From: Pontederia crassipes
Taxonomy: Eukaryota; Streptophyta; Magnoliopsida; Commelinales; Pontederiaceae
Reading direction: 5' to 3'
DNA: 64,000 nucleotides
Assembly: GCA_030549335.1 (NCBI GenBank)
Contig: CM060193.1
Coordinates: 65,635,646 to 65,699,645, forward strand
Both the position numbers and the translations under genes were made by a program. The notes below the pieces were generated by a model that searched no databases, was not told where the DNA came from, and saw only the letters and a list, made by a program, of their open reading frames with translations. Of this stretch, positions 11,500 to 24,569 are shown piece by piece; the first letter of the stretch is position 1; each line of letters starts with the position of its first letter.

Positions 11500-13100
11500 T
11501 TTAGGTTAGGATTTACTATATTTCTTAAAAATGTTAAAGTCCTCTTTGTAATCCAAGTGAAAACACTTTTATAGACCATGTATAACGAAAGTTATGAGTT
11601 TTAAAGCAAACATCACTCAGTCTGTCAGAACAGAAATGTGAAAGAGAATAGAGGCAAATCTCTGGATTTTCTGAGAACCATATATGAGCAATAAAATTAT
11701 GGGATTGATATGGGTCAAATATTGGAGAGTCTAGTTTCGTGAAAAATTAGAATTACTTAATTATCATAAGTATATAAGTATTCCAGAAGTTATAAATTTT
11801 ACACCCGACACCACGCAAACTTGGTAGGTGAAAAATTTAATTGTATTGATGAAATTTGTAGAGCCATTATACAATAGACGTTAAATGAGAAATTTCCAGA
11901 GGATTAGGCTTGATAAAGTGATCATTACGATGCAAAATTATAATTGTATTAATATCACATGTTTACTAATTATTATGCATGATGTTTTTTGTACCACACG
12001 AGTTTCTAATGTACTAAGGCGTACTAAAAGTAACACATCATTGTTATAGTTCATGTTGTGTCTTTGGAATGTGATTTGATATAACTATATGTTCTACTAC
12101 ATCGAAAAGTGAGTGCATTACTTTAATTGCAATTATATGATATGTGTTCTAAGTGATATGATATGGTTGGTGCATGCATTATGCATCTTATTTGTCATGC
12201 ATTTGCATTTCCTTTGGCAGTATAATATGTGTTATGATATCCTACGAGATAATATATGTTCCTTGACAGGGATGATATGATGTCCTACGGGACGATATGA
12301 GACCTCTAGTCTGGGATGATATGTCTTCTGCAGGAAATGTGCCACATAATTTGAAATGATATGAAACCATATGGGTAATATATTCCTATGATCAGTTGGT
12401 AATATGACATGTGCATTATGCATACGTGCTTATATGATATGACATGATACATCATATGATATGATACATGATATGATATGTGAAATATTATATGAAGTGA
12501 AACAAATGTGACATGTTGTATGATATACTAAAAATGTTATTTCATTGAGATTAGTTGATGTAGTATCATTCATAATATGATATTTGTTTATAAGTAATAA
12601 GTTGTTAGCTTGTTTCCTATTAGTTTTTTAAATGATAAATTAGTTTTATCTGAAATGAATATGTGGTAACACGTAGGTTATGAGTTTTCAACTTACTGAG
12701 ATGATGTTTGCTCATAATGTTGATTTAACACTTTTGAGATGAGTAGACCAATAACGTGACCGTGCATGGAAATCCTTATCGGATTAGAAGATTTTTTTAA
12801 GATAGAAGATAGATATGAGACTTAGTCTCTTATTATCTTTTTGTGAGGATGTGTGATTCATCTTAATGTGTTATATGGTGTGTAAAAATTAAATGTTTTA
12901 AAACTCTTTTAGAATGTATAAGTTTGAATTACATGTGTACTTGCTCTGAGATCAAATATAAGTGTGTGTGAATAATAGTGTCATAACTTTATTTCACATG
13001 TTTCTACATGATAATATGATGCTTTCGCTATAAGAATTTGATCAATTGTATTATCTCACGGCTTACGGATTAGTCGAAGATTTAAATCGGAGTCGTGACA
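11500..13100 (+). mobile_element. Ty3/gypsy (Tekay/Del-like) LTR-like fragment
   Basis: Wording typical of Tekay/Del LTRs occurs in order: GAAAGTTATGAGTTTTAAA, TTTTACACCCGACACCACG, ATATGAT-rich short repeats, CAACTTACTGAGATGATG, and a CGGAGTCGTGACA end at 13100. No start with matching target duplication was found, so it is called a fragment. It is non-coding and old. Confidence 0.45.
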
Positions 13101-13620
13101 GTCCGCCTCCGTCCATGGCATCTGAGGCAGGCCAATCCGTTGCCCCTTAATCTTGAACCGGCCTATGAACCACACATGATCTTCCTAGCTGTTGGATTTT
13201 GATCCAATGGCTAGCCAAGAGGGAGGAGGCCTATTAAATTCAAGTATTTTTGGTAACTTGTTAAATAATCAAAGCAATACAACATATCAAAGTGACGATT
13301 TGATAGAGAATGATTGGCACAAGTAAAGAAAAAGAAAATACCGAGGAATAGAAAGAAACCAGCACAACTCAGACCTTATATCATCATGAAATTGTCATAT
13401 GTAGTTATGTACTATATGTAGCATTAATATAAATTATGAATTAAGATAGCGAAAGAACCATGAGCATAACAATAATTTGGTTAGATAGTAATCATATGCC
13501 ATGCTTAAAGAAATCAGTTTTGTGAATTGTTACACATCATAATATAATCACATGAAACATGAAGCATATAAATAAAGGAAAGGACTCTAGGAAGAGTCTT
13601 TTGTGAATTGTTCATCTAGT
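13101..13620. other. Unassigned spacer
   Basis: AT-rich DNA between the LTR-like fragment and the next inverted-repeat element. I see no coding region or repeat structure. Confidence 0.4.
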
Positions 13621-13624
13621 ATGC

Positions 13625-14378
13625 CCAATGATCCTATAATCGGATGGTCAATTGGTGGTTGAACTGATCAGTTTTTTTTATTAAAATAATTTTATTTATA
13701 ATAATTTTAAAGATTAATAACCTATTAATAGTTAAATATTTGTATAGATATATCATATATTCCATTTTAAAATTTTATTATTGATACAAGTTTATTCGCA
13801 ACATGTCAAATATTGATTTATTAATATCACATTTTTATCATCTTTGAATGCTATTAATAATACGTTAACTTAGTTTACCATAATCACTCTTGATTTTTTA
13901 TTTTTATTTTACTTTCTTTTTTTAGCACTTTCGTAGTCCTTTTTACATCTTTTGCTCCATCTTCCTTAATATTTAATTTATTTTTCAATCAATTTCCTCT
14001 TTAGTGTTACGTTTCTTTTTTCTCTTTAAATTTTAATACGATTCAAATACTTTCCTTATTTCTCATGGTTTTTGGTTTGAAAAAAGATCTTTTCTTCTCT
14101 TTAATTTTGAATCTGATTCAAATAATTTACTTAGTTTCTTACATTTTATCTTTGTTTCCCTTTTTCTCTTTCCTTTTCTCTTGATTTTTGTTATTTCTTT
14201 TAGTTTTTGGATTGAACTAAATTTTATACGATTTGTCAATTTTTATCGATTTCACCAATTTTTATCCCGTTCGAATGCAAATTCAAGTTTGAGCTTGAAT
14301 TGGACTGAACTAAGCGTCCATTCGCGATTGAACCAGTTGAATTGACCAATCCGATCTGGTTATGATAATATTGTATGC
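13625..14378. mobile_element. Weak inverted-repeat element (GATCGGATTGGTCAATT family)
   Basis: The left end reads ATCGGATGGTCAATTGGTGG and the right end, reversed, ATCGGATTGGTCAATTCAAC. The interior is AT-rich and non-coding. Similar text (CCGGTCGACCAACTGGGTCA) appears near 60090. It is probably an old non-autonomous DNA element. Confidence 0.4.
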
Positions 14379-14869
14379 CTAATATCACTGTTTTAAAAAA
14401 ATAGTCATTAGTCTATTTTTTTTTCAGAATAGAAAATGTTAAAAATCAAATTGAAACATATTGAATTGATTCAATCATTAGAATATAGTTTTTATTTTTT
14501 TGAAGAAAAAGTACAAAATTCGAAATTAGAATGATAAATCAAATAAAAAATAGATATTTAAGGAGGAAAAAGGAATCGAGAGAAAAAATAAAAATGGAAA
14601 TAATTGACTGAGAAAAATGAAGGAGAAATAATTTATAGAAATATATGAAAAAAATAAAAGTTATTAATAGAAGAATAATTAAATTAAAAATAAGAATAAA
14701 GTTATATTAATAAAATAAATACATATGTTTTTTTATTCAAAATAATAGAAATAAATTTCACTCACTTGATTTTCTCGAAAGTTAATGGTGAAAGTGGTTC
14801 CGATTCACTCACTAATTTGAATCAATACGAGTTGGTTAATAGTGGATGAAAATTAATACATTGAGGCTT

Positions 14870-15256
14870 TGTTTGGATAAAATTTCATAAAGGAAAGGAA
14901 GGGGAACTAGAGGGAAGGGAATGGGGAAAATGATTAACCTTGTTTGGATAGAGAGGAAGGAAGGGGAAAATTTTAAATATTAATGTTATATGACAATTAT
15001 ACTCTTTTCTTATTATAATAAAGTTTATATGTTTAAGGGTAACTAAGTCATTTCATTTGTTAAATTGTTTTAACTGCCATTCACCTCCCTTAACCCCCAA
15101 ATCGGGGTTGAAAAAAAGTTGGCCGAAAGGGGAAACCGATGGAAAATTTTCACTCTTTCCCCTTTGTTTCCTTTCATCCAAACTGAGTAAAAAGATTTTT
15201 TTCCCTCCCCTTCTCCCTCTTTCCCTCTCTTTTCCTTCCATCCAAATAGAGGCTCA
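14870..15256. mobile_element. MITE with GAGGCTTTGTTTGGAT ends
   Basis: The left end is GAGGCTTTGTTTGGAT followed by AAGGAAAGGAAGGGG. The right end, reversed, is GAGCCTCTATTTGGATGGAAGG-like, followed by GGAAAGAGGGAGAAGGGG. The inverted ends extend over about 70 bp of purine-rich sequence. The interior carries a further GGAAAGGGGA/TTTCCCC symmetry. A related right end lies at about 56135. Confidence 0.6.
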
Positions 15257-15753
15257 GCGAACTCTAACCCATGGTTAGAAACTAATAATATTTTTTGATG
15301 AATCTATTTGTCTAAAATCTATCATTAGAAAATTATACACATCATTAAATTAAATTACTTTAATTTATCTTTACTTTTTATAATTTCATTATCTATTATC
15401 TCTTTGTTAAAATTATTTTATCTTTACTTTTCTAAAATTGTTTATATATAGAGAGAGAGAAAATAAATATGGTTTTCTAAATACTCTACGAAAACATAGT
15501 ACAAAAGTACAAAAGCATTGCATTGGTTGTTTCGGTGCTTATATGTCTAGACCATTTATATTTATAATTGAGAATAAAATAAAAAAATACATATGTTTGT
15601 ATATAGTAATAGTAACTTTGGGATCTAGTTAACAATAAATCATGTTTTTCGTGAAAGGACAAAGCATATAAACTATTTTTTAGGAATGAGAAGTGCAATA
15701 GCTAATCAAACTGGTATACATTCTAAGAAAGGAACAACATCTAGGCTTGCTAA

Positions 15754-15887
15754 CAATTGTCTTGGTGCAACAATTAGGGGTGAGCACGAGTCGGGACGAC
15801 TCGGTCGTCCCAGCCTCGGACAATTGCCTTAGTGCAACAATTAGGGGTGAGCACGGGCCGGGATGACTCGGCCCGGCCCGACCCGGA
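15754..15887. repeat. 67-bp tandem duplication over a hAT MITE end
   Basis: CAATTGTCTTGGTGCAACAA and the following TTAGGGGTGAGCACG recur 67 bp later with a few differences. The duplication therefore spans the insertion flank and the first ~45 bp of the hAT MITE at 15842-16302. Confidence 0.75.
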
Positions 15888-16302
15888 TTTTTCGGGTCGG
15901 GACTGGGTCTCATTTCTTTGAGACCCGACCGGGACCGGGTCCGGATTTTAAAACCCCGGACTCGATCCCGACCCGGTTAAATATATTATATTAATATTAA
16001 TTTATTTTTAAATAGTATATTTATGCTTATTTTAAATAAAAAATTATATTTTATTACATTATTTTATATTATCATATATATAATTTAATTAATATTTATA
16101 TAATAATATTAAATTTTTTTACTATTTTATTTATTACTTTTTTATGATCAAATCGGGACAACCGAAAATTCTCGATTTTTATCCCGGTTTGACCGGGACG
16201 TTCCGATCCCGGACCCGACCGGGTCTCCTTTTCTGGAAACCCGGAGCAAACCGGGTCGGGACCGGGTCGATCGAGACTCGGTCCCGATTTTGCTCACCCC
16301 TA
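15842..16302. mobile_element. hAT-type MITE, TAGGGGTGAGCA ends
   Basis: A 461-bp element with terminal inverted repeats TAGGGGTGAGCA/TGCTCACCCCTA, flanked by GCAACAAT (15834-15841) and ACAACAAT (16303-16310), an 8-bp target duplication with one mismatch, as expected for hAT. Subterminal blocks are rich in CCCGACCCGG-type text and the centre is AT-rich. It does not encode a transposase. Confidence 0.85.
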
Positions 16303-16310
16303 ACAACAAT

Positions 16311-17635
16311 AACACATATTTGTTTCAAATGCAAATTTGAAGAAAAATTTTCAACTTTAAGTATTGTCGCTTTGTTGGAAGCATTCAGACTTTCTTTATT
16401 TTTATATTATAGAGTTTAAGTTATTGAACATTGTTGCATTAGTTAATACTTTTATATAGTATCATCAAAGAGTATTCTAATTTTTTTTTACAATAGTTAG
16501 AGTGTAAAAACGTCATTGAGTTCACCGTTGGTGTCATGATTCTTCGTGTCCAAAACATGTAATAATATAGTCAAATAGAATAATATTTTTAATGGTACAT
16601 CAAAGCGAAATTTTGACTACACTGGCTAGTTCGATCGACCTGACCATGAATTAGCTGCTAGTCCAATTTTATTTTTATTTGAAAATAAAAAATGATAAAA
16701 AATTAGATTCAGTTGAATTGGTTCAATTCGATTCTTTTTTGAATTAAAAATGCAAAATTGGAATGGTAAAATCACATAAAAATGGAAGAAAAAAATAATT
16801 GGGAAAGGAAGAAAATGAAGGTAATGGTGTATAGTTATAGTATGTAATTATATAAATATTATATAATTTTAAATTAAAATTTGGCCCCCTAAATTACATT
16901 AAAATTTTAAATATAAATTAAGAACATGTTATTTAATATATTTATAAATATTTATTATTTACTATATATAAATTTAAATATTTATTTTTTAAAAATATAT
17001 CTTGGCAACTTTGATTTTTTTTATACGTCCTTGTAATGGTGTATAAATGTTGTAAGAAATAAGGAGAAGAATGAGTGAAAATTTTAAGAAGAAAAAAAGA
17101 AGTGATAGAAAAAGGAAAAATAAAATAATTAAATGCAAAAGAATGAAAAATTATTTAACATAAAGATATGAAAGGAAAGTTACTAACATATACTAATTAA
17201 ATTAAATTAATAAATATTTTTTTAAAAAAATAAAAGAATACAAATATTTATCAATTAAAAGAATAAAACTAAAATTTTTAATTAAGTTTTATTGATATTT
17301 ATTCCATTATATAATTTATTTATTTTTTATATATTATTTACATTATAATAATAAACTTTAAATAAAATTATATGGCTAAACTTTAAACTCTTTTAAATTA
17401 TATGGAGCGCCAAATTGACATAATTTTTAATCATAGAAATATTCTCATGTTATTCAAATTGGAACAGATTCTAGATAAGTTTATAAAAAAAATATCTATT
17501 ATAAATATTATTAGTAAATAAACAAATAAATTAATATTGAATATTAAGAAAAATATTGTATGGTATTTTTATATACTTTTTATAATATTATTCATAATAT
17601 ATATTTTAAATAAAAGAATAATATTTTAATAAGGA
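16311..17635. other. Extremely AT-rich spacer
   Basis: No coding region was recognised. Near 16610-16740 there is a fragment with TTCGATCGACCTGACC-like wording resembling the 13.6-kb inverted-repeat family; the rest is A/T-rich with no clear structure. Confidence 0.45.
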
Positions 17636-17639
17636 TGAA

Positions 17640-18018
17640 CGTAAAGTGGGGGTAACCGAAATGAGGATGTTGAAATGGACGTGTGGTCATATAAGATTAG
17701 ATAAGATTAAGAATGACCATATACGTGAACGAGTCGGAGTGGCTCCTATTAGTGAGAAAATGGTAGAGAATCGTTTGAGATAGTTTGGTCATGTTTAGAG
17801 AAGATCATTAGATGCGTTGGTAAGAAGAGTAGATCAAATAATCTGGAGTCCGATTAAAAGAGGGAGAATGAGGCCAAGGCGGACACTTGACGAACTAATA
17901 GAGCAAGATCTATTGGTGAATAATATACCGAAAGATTTGGTTACTAATAGAGCGGAATGACGTCGTATGATCCATGTAGCCGACCCCACATAGTGGGATA
18001 AGACTTTGTTGTTGTTGT
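17640..18018 (+). mobile_element. 5'-truncated RTE-clade LINE (3' end)
   Basis: Translation of the plus strand gives EMRMLKWTCGHIRLDKIKND and IRERVGVAPISEKMVENRLR, then FGHV and, further on, RRMIHVADPT. This is the C-terminal tail of plant RTE reverse transcriptase. It is interrupted by stops, for example where the family has Trp before FGH. The element ends GCCGACCCCACATAGTGGG and a TTGTTGTTGTT tail, the RTE 3' signature. Only the last ~380 bp is present, as usual for 5'-truncated LINE copies. Confidence 0.88.
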
Positions 18019-18163
18019 TTGTAATAATATTTTAATAAAAATTTAATTCAATTCATTGAATTGGATTAAAGTGATTGAATTATAATCCAATTAGTACCCC
18101 CAGTTCAATTATTTACCATTGGGTTTTATTAAATGATTAGAGGCCGTGGTCTATGAATTTTAC

Positions 18164-18328
18164 TGGGCCTCCATAATGTGCGGTGTTTGGGAGAAGCCCA
18201 GATCTTTCGAAATCCGTCATCGTGTGGATATAAATGCTAATAAACGGTCCTAATCATTCGAATCTCCATCGCACGGTCAATGCTTATCATCGTTGGCTAT
18301 AAAAACAGTTTCACTTTTCTAGGGTTTA
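18164..18328 (+). promoter_or_regulatory. RPS27 promoter: site II, TATA, telo-box
   Basis: TGGGCC (site II) lies at 18164-18169, an inverted TGGGCTT at 18194-18200, TATAAAA at 18299-18305, and a telo-box AGGGTTTA at 18321-18328 just after the TATA. Site II plus telo-box is the well-known combination in plant ribosomal protein and translation genes (TCP and telo-box-binding factors). The motifs are seen directly and their role is inferred. Confidence 0.75.
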
Positions 18329-18412
18329 GCCCCCGCATTTCTGGTTGCCGCACTCCGTCTTGTATCTGAATTCCTCCGCCGCCGCCGCGCCCCCGCAACC
18401 AGTTCTTCAGAG

Positions 18413-19010
<598 letters not shown>

Positions 19011-19079
19011 TGCCGAAGCACATCTCGCCGTCCGCTTCCCTCATGGGTTCCTTTTGTTGAGTGTTTGAAGAAATTGATG

Positions 19080-20480
19080 GGTGCGTGCCTGATACGTATG
19101 AGTCGGTAGTTCCGTAGATTAAGATCGTGTCTTCTTATTAGTCTATGCCTGTTCGGGCAAACAACTAGTTGTGTTGGTCTTATGTTTAATTTGCTTATTT
19201 TTCTTTCTCGTGTTATCGCAACTGTAGGACCTGTTTGAAATCTATAGTCATCAACTTTTTTTTATCTAAAAATTCCTTCTCCGTTGTGATTCTTAGTTTT
19301 ATGAGTTGCTTTAAATCATATAGTAAGCAAGATCGAAAGCATGCTTGGACGTCTTGATTTCAATGCCCACGCAAAAGTAACTAGTGGTATTTGCTTGTTA
19401 AGGATTTTCTTTGATTAGACTGCATGTTTTAAATTTGTTACCTTGTCTGTTTCCTATGGAGCAGAGGGTAGATTAGACACTCATAAGGGATGATTTGGGC
19501 TTTGGTTATCTTGCGTCCTGTCGTTGTTGAACTCATTGTTCAGTATCTTATTGCTGAGATCATAGTTCTCTATTATGTGTTGCTTGTAGAGGTTTGTTGC
19601 CCATATAGATACCAAGTGCTGTTTTTTTATAATGGTCCTTTTGTGTCACTTGTGAGGTTTTGCATTGACCTTGATGTGGTTCTCATCTGAGTAAAGTTAG
19701 GAATTCTAATTCTGAGTTTTATAGAGATTTAGAGCAAGTGTTGTCATAGTTCTCTTGATTCTTTACACTGTAGGTTATAGTTTAGTTGCATTGATTTCGT
19801 TGTGCTTGTCATCTGAGTAGGTTACACAAGTAAAGTTAGGAATCTTAACTTTGAGTTCATGGAGATATAAAGCAGGTGTTACTAGAATCATCTTGTTAAT
19901 TTAGCGATAGTATGAAAAATTATGTTTTATGGCGTGTGAATCCCAATGTGAGGATGTTTTAAATGCAAGCTCGGTTGAACATTCTGATTATGGCTCTACC
20001 TAATTAGGTTTTGTAGTGTTTGTTGCCTTGTTCTACTTGTCTACTCATAAAACATATTCCCGAGTCATGAACAAGGACGACACCTTACTGTATCTTGATT
20101 GGATTTCGTAAGCCATGTTTGGGAATCTCTTGGGATAACTTGATCTCAACATGTTTCAATATTTTCTTGGCATTGAGATAGAAAGTTCCAACGGGGTCAC
20201 GTGTCTCTGACGGTTGGCAAATTGCAATGATTCGACGGTCTATTACCGGACCTGACATTGTATTCGTGTTCAGCCTTCCCATGCCTATTCCTGCATCTAC
20301 TGTTGAATTCTTACTGCCCGGAGGTATTGTCAATGGATTTTGCATGTTTAGAAGCAAAACAAGATCTCTGCCCACGGGTCACCGAATCCTCATTTTCAAT
20401 TACATGATTTTCCCCGAACTAATGGGCCCCATTTTGCTCTCGGGGTGTCCACGTTATTAGTATCTGAATAAATGATTGAA
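19080..20480. other. Spacer downstream of RPS27
   Basis: The first part should hold the RPS27 3' UTR. A block at about 20060-20460 is less AT-rich than its surroundings and contains GGGTCACCGAATCCTC-type text, but I find no convincing reading frame or repeat ends. Its nature is unknown. Confidence 0.4.
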
Positions 20481-20489
20481 TAAAATTAT

Positions 20490-20870
20490 ATATATGGATT
20501 AACGGGGGTGTAAGTGTCTAACCCTCTTTAGTGTGAAACTTGGTGTAGCTTCCTAATATGGATCGTCCGATTTCAGATAATTTTCTCACTTTTCTCTACT
20601 CTCTCTCCTCCCTATTGCTTCCTCTCTTGTGCTCGTGAGCACACAAGCCTTTCGCCTTTCGCCGCCCCTTGTGGAAACACAAGTCGTCGATCCATCCCTC
20701 TCTCATCGTCGATCCCTCCTCTTTCGCTATCGATCCTCTACCTTATTGTCGATCTGCCCTCATCGTCGAGCTGGATCCCTCTCTTCTTTGTCGATTTGTG
20801 CTGCTGGCCCTCTCTTCCTCATTGATCCATGCCGATTTAAATCGGACGGTCCTGAAGGATTGCACTCTCA
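20490..20870. mobile_element. Possible inverted-repeat element with GC-rich centre
   Basis: GGATCGTCCGATTTCAGAT (about 20563) is mirrored by ATTTAAATCGGACGGTCC (about 20837). Between them lies a C/T-rich block with repeated CGTCGATC wording. The ends beyond this are not well matched, so the boundaries are rough. Confidence 0.3.
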
Positions 20871-20874
20871 TTAA

Positions 20875-21722
20875 TTCATATATATATGAATCAAGAAGTT
20901 AGAATCCGGAGTTATTACCTTTCAGCACTTGGCTGTGTCTGCAAATCCTATCTGGTTATGCACTCCTCTAAGCCTGAGTACAAAAGCTGTCGTTGATGGC
21001 ACATAAAGTTAAAGAGAAATAAAGTATATTTCTTATTAATAAAAATAAAATTTTAATTAAATTTTTATCAAAAATGTTTTGTTAAAGAATATACTATTTA
21101 AATATAAAAATATTTTTAAAATTAATTACATTTAATAAAATATTAAACTTTTTTTAATAAAATAGTAAGTAATAGATACTATTATATTAATCTTTTATTA
21201 TAAATGTTTCATATATAGTAAATAAATTATTTTATAAGAATCTGTGAGAGAGAATATAAGAAAAGAAAAGAAAAGAAAAATGAAAAACTAAATATAAAAA
21301 GGTCACGTCAAGAAAAAAAAGTTGTTAAATCCATTTTGTAGCCAAACACAGTCAAAGTGTTATATATAATTTTTTTGTTAGGAATTTTTCTTGTCATTGT
21401 GTTAATTTGTTGTGCTTAATGATAGATCAATAATTGTCAGATTTGATGGTGAGTCGATATCTAATTTATGAATAATATATATAATTGTTGAATCGTTGGG
21501 CTCAACGGTGGATTGATAGTTATTGGACTCGACGATGGGCATCGACATCGGCCGACAATCTTTAAAAAAAGTTGCACATGAAATATGAAATATAATGTTG
21601 GGGTTGATTAAAGTCCAAATAAACATAGTCAGGGAAGACGTATGTACCAGAAGAGTGCACAAAATCCCTAGAAGTAGCTAGTTAATTAACAAATGGATAC
21701 ACTATAGGGGGGGGACTAATAT
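20875..21722. other. AT-rich spacer
   Basis: No coding region or complete repeat was recognised between the inverted-repeat element and the hAT-like MITE. Confidence 0.4.
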
Positions 21723-22101
21723 TAGGGGTGAAAGTGATTCGGATCGAGTTAATTTTTCAATTAAAAAAATCGTCCATTATTTTTTTGTTGGTTTTTAAAT
21801 TACAAAAAATCCACCTAAAATCATTTAACAAAAGGAAAAATCATCCCAATTTTTTCGGATCTCTATTTTAGTGAAATATTATATTTAAAAAGTATATAAT
21901 AAATTATTATTAATATTAACTATATAAAAAACTATTACACCAATAGTAAAAAATAATTACTTATAAATTAATTATATAAATATAAATAATAAAAAAATGG
22001 ACATGAATCCTATAAGTTTTTTGAGTAAGGTTTAAACGGATTAGTTTTGTTCTATTAAAAAATTGCTCTAAATAGTATTCGGAATTTTTCTTACATTACT
22101 A
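21723..22101. mobile_element. hAT-like MITE (TAGGGGTGAAAG family), copy 1
   Basis: The left end is TAGGGGTGAAAGTGATTCGGATCG and the right end GGAATTTTTCTTACATTACTA. This is the same end pattern as the copies at 31005-31533 and 46645-47190. The flanking 8-mers (ACTAATAT and ACATACAT) match only in part. Confidence 0.6.
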
Positions 22102-23407
22102 ACATACATCATAAAATATATAATTTAAAATATAAATGAAATAAATTAAAAGTTAATTAGTTTTAACTGGATAAATAAAAATATTACTAAAAAATACCAA
22201 AGAAAAGAAGGATAAAAGAAAGTATAATAAAAAATGCAACTCTAAAAAAATGAGTTTTTCAAATTAATGCATTTGGTCCCATGTTTTTTAGATACACAAA
22301 TTATATTTACTGCATTTAATATATAATTAATTTAATTATTATATATTCAAGTTACTCCTAACACCCAATAAATAAAATGAAAAATGTAAGAAAACAAATC
22401 TAAATCTGAAATCGATCACGAGACCTCAACAATCTTGGAACATCAAATAGACGCTTGTGGTGGATATACGTACACGCTTTAAATACCGTTATGGATTATT
22501 TAAATACTTTAAAACTTTTAAAATAAATAAAATAGTTATGGGTTATTTAAATCATTTTGAATAATAGTCATTGATAATCTACATGCATTTGGCATGAAAA
22601 AAAATTGAAAAAAACAGATGTGGTAGGTTGTTTTCTTGATGTTTGAAATATTTTTTCAATGAGATTTGAAAATACCATTCAATATATTTTGTGCTTGGGC
22701 ACTTGGGCGATTAAACTAATAATGGAAGAAATAAACTAATTTTTGCATTATTATATTGATGCCATGGAAAATTTAATCTTAATAAGAAAATACTAAATTT
22801 ATAGTTACCATTCGTTATGAAAATTATATAAAAGTTATATCATTTATATAGCACACTTGGAAATTTAAAAAAATAACTATTACTATTGAATTTCACACTA
22901 CGTAATTATATTATGGATCAAATGCATGTGTGAATTTCACGCTACGTAATTATATCTATTGAAGTTTAATTCTAATAATTATAATTAGATTTTAGAATTG
23001 CTATATTATGATTCACGATTCTGGCATAAAAAATTGCATAATCCATATACAAACTATATTCATATTAATAACTCTAACCATGAAATCGGAATAATAAATT
23101 TGATATCCGATGGTTAACATTAAATTTTATACATAAATAAAAATGAAATAGAGCTGTTATATTATATTATATTATATTAAATGCAACGTGTCGTAGCACG
23201 CACAATACATGCACTAACTAATTGAGGAATTAATGGCGTGGATTTGCATCCCCTTCACGGTGCCGTGGGGGTCTCAAATCGGATGCGAAAACGATATGCC
23301 TCCCATCAAATATACACATATCTATAATATATAATTATATATGACATATATCAGAATGTATACATATTTTATTATATATATTAAAAATACTTCTATATAT
23401 TATGGGA
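22102..23407. other. AT-rich spacer
   Basis: No gene was recognised. A TTCACGCTACGTAATTATAT-like phrase occurs twice around 22890-22950, a small local repeat. Confidence 0.4.
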
Positions 23408-24097
23408 TAAATGCACCTCCAGAGTGACCATTTTTCGGAGAGATGCGGAGCGAAGAATCATGACCGTCGAATTTTAATCCAACGACTACGATCCAATGGT
23501 GACAATCTACGTCGCGACGGACGGGTCTCTTCCTCCGATCTTCCCCTTTGCTCTTGATTGGCCTTGCCCCGCTCCGGCCTTCCTCCCTGCCGCTCTTCCC
23601 CCATGCCCCTTGAGATCGGAAGCTTCGCTCCATTCGGGTAATGACAACAAAGCACAAACATCCGATGAAGAATGCGTTTGTCCAATGGCGAACGACTTCG
23701 CAAAGACAAAGCACCGCCCGCCTTCCCCCGCTTCCAACATGAGCCGCGAAGAAAATTTCTCCGATGGTGAACACATCTCCAACTAATGACAAGCGAGTGA
23801 AGCGAATTTCGATTCACGAAGAAGCTCTGTCCAACGAACTGCTACCATGATGTCGATTCACAAGGGGAGATTTTGTGGGAAGAGCATATTGCGAATGTGA
23901 TTGTTCTTTGTCTCAAGGGTGAATCGAGCGGGTGGACTTTGTCCGGTGAATCCCCTCTCCTTAGGGATGAGTGGAACGAAAGGGAAGAGCTTTCTTCGCT
24001 CACGCTCGCTCGCAGTGGCCGAAGACGAATCTAAAATTGATGATTATGATCCGCTCCGCATCCCTTCAAAGAATGGTCGCCCTAGAGCCAGGTGTAT
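23408..24097. mobile_element. Long-TIR (Mutator-like) element with GC-rich cargo
   Basis: About 70 bp at each end are inverted copies: ATGCACCTCC then GACCATTTTTCGG, GATGCGGAGCG and GAATTTTA on the left, mirrored near 24025-24097. The interior (about 23510-24020) is clearly richer in G+C than the surroundings and has frames of 90-130 residues on both strands, none of which I recognise. This is the layout of a MULE or Pack-MULE carrying captured sequence. It may alternatively be a lineage-specific non-coding element. Confidence 0.55.
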
Positions 24098-24387
24098 ATA
24101 TATATCCTTTCGTGGGGAAATGACATACATAAAACGTAACACGTATGGACACGGCACACAACAACTGCACTAAAAGCGTCACCTTCGGTCCCTCCTCTCT
24201 CATCCATTCCATAGGCCATATTCGGACCATCCTATCTTAAAACGTTATTTTCTTTTTCTAGTTCTTAACTTAAGTTTAAGTGTTATAGAAAAGAATCGAA
24301 AGTATCAGTTCATATATTACATTTTTCATAAATACACATATTATACTATAATTTTATTGACATTCACATATATCTTAATTATGTAAA

Positions 24388-24422
<35 letters not shown>

Positions 24423-24436
24423 TAATATATCTTCAG

Positions 24437-24568
24437 AGCATCTTCCGCTCTAAAGGAATGCTGATCGTTGATTCACTGACCAATAATTGATATTTTAAAA
24501 AAGTGAAATTTAAAATCAGTGAATCAACGATTACGATGCGCTCAATATCCTTCCAGAGCGAAAGATAT
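24437..24568. mobile_element. Small foldback element
   Basis: ATCTTCCGCTCT and GATCGTTGATTCACTGA on the left are mirrored by TCAGTGAATCAACGATTAC and AGAGCGAAAGAT on the right. It is a ~130-bp hairpin with an AT-rich loop and a likely MITE. Confidence 0.6.
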
Positions 24569-24569
24569 G

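Noticed and set aside
20085-20460. Possible gene in a less AT-rich block
   Set aside because: Frames on both strands are short and unlike any family, and no splice structure could be built.
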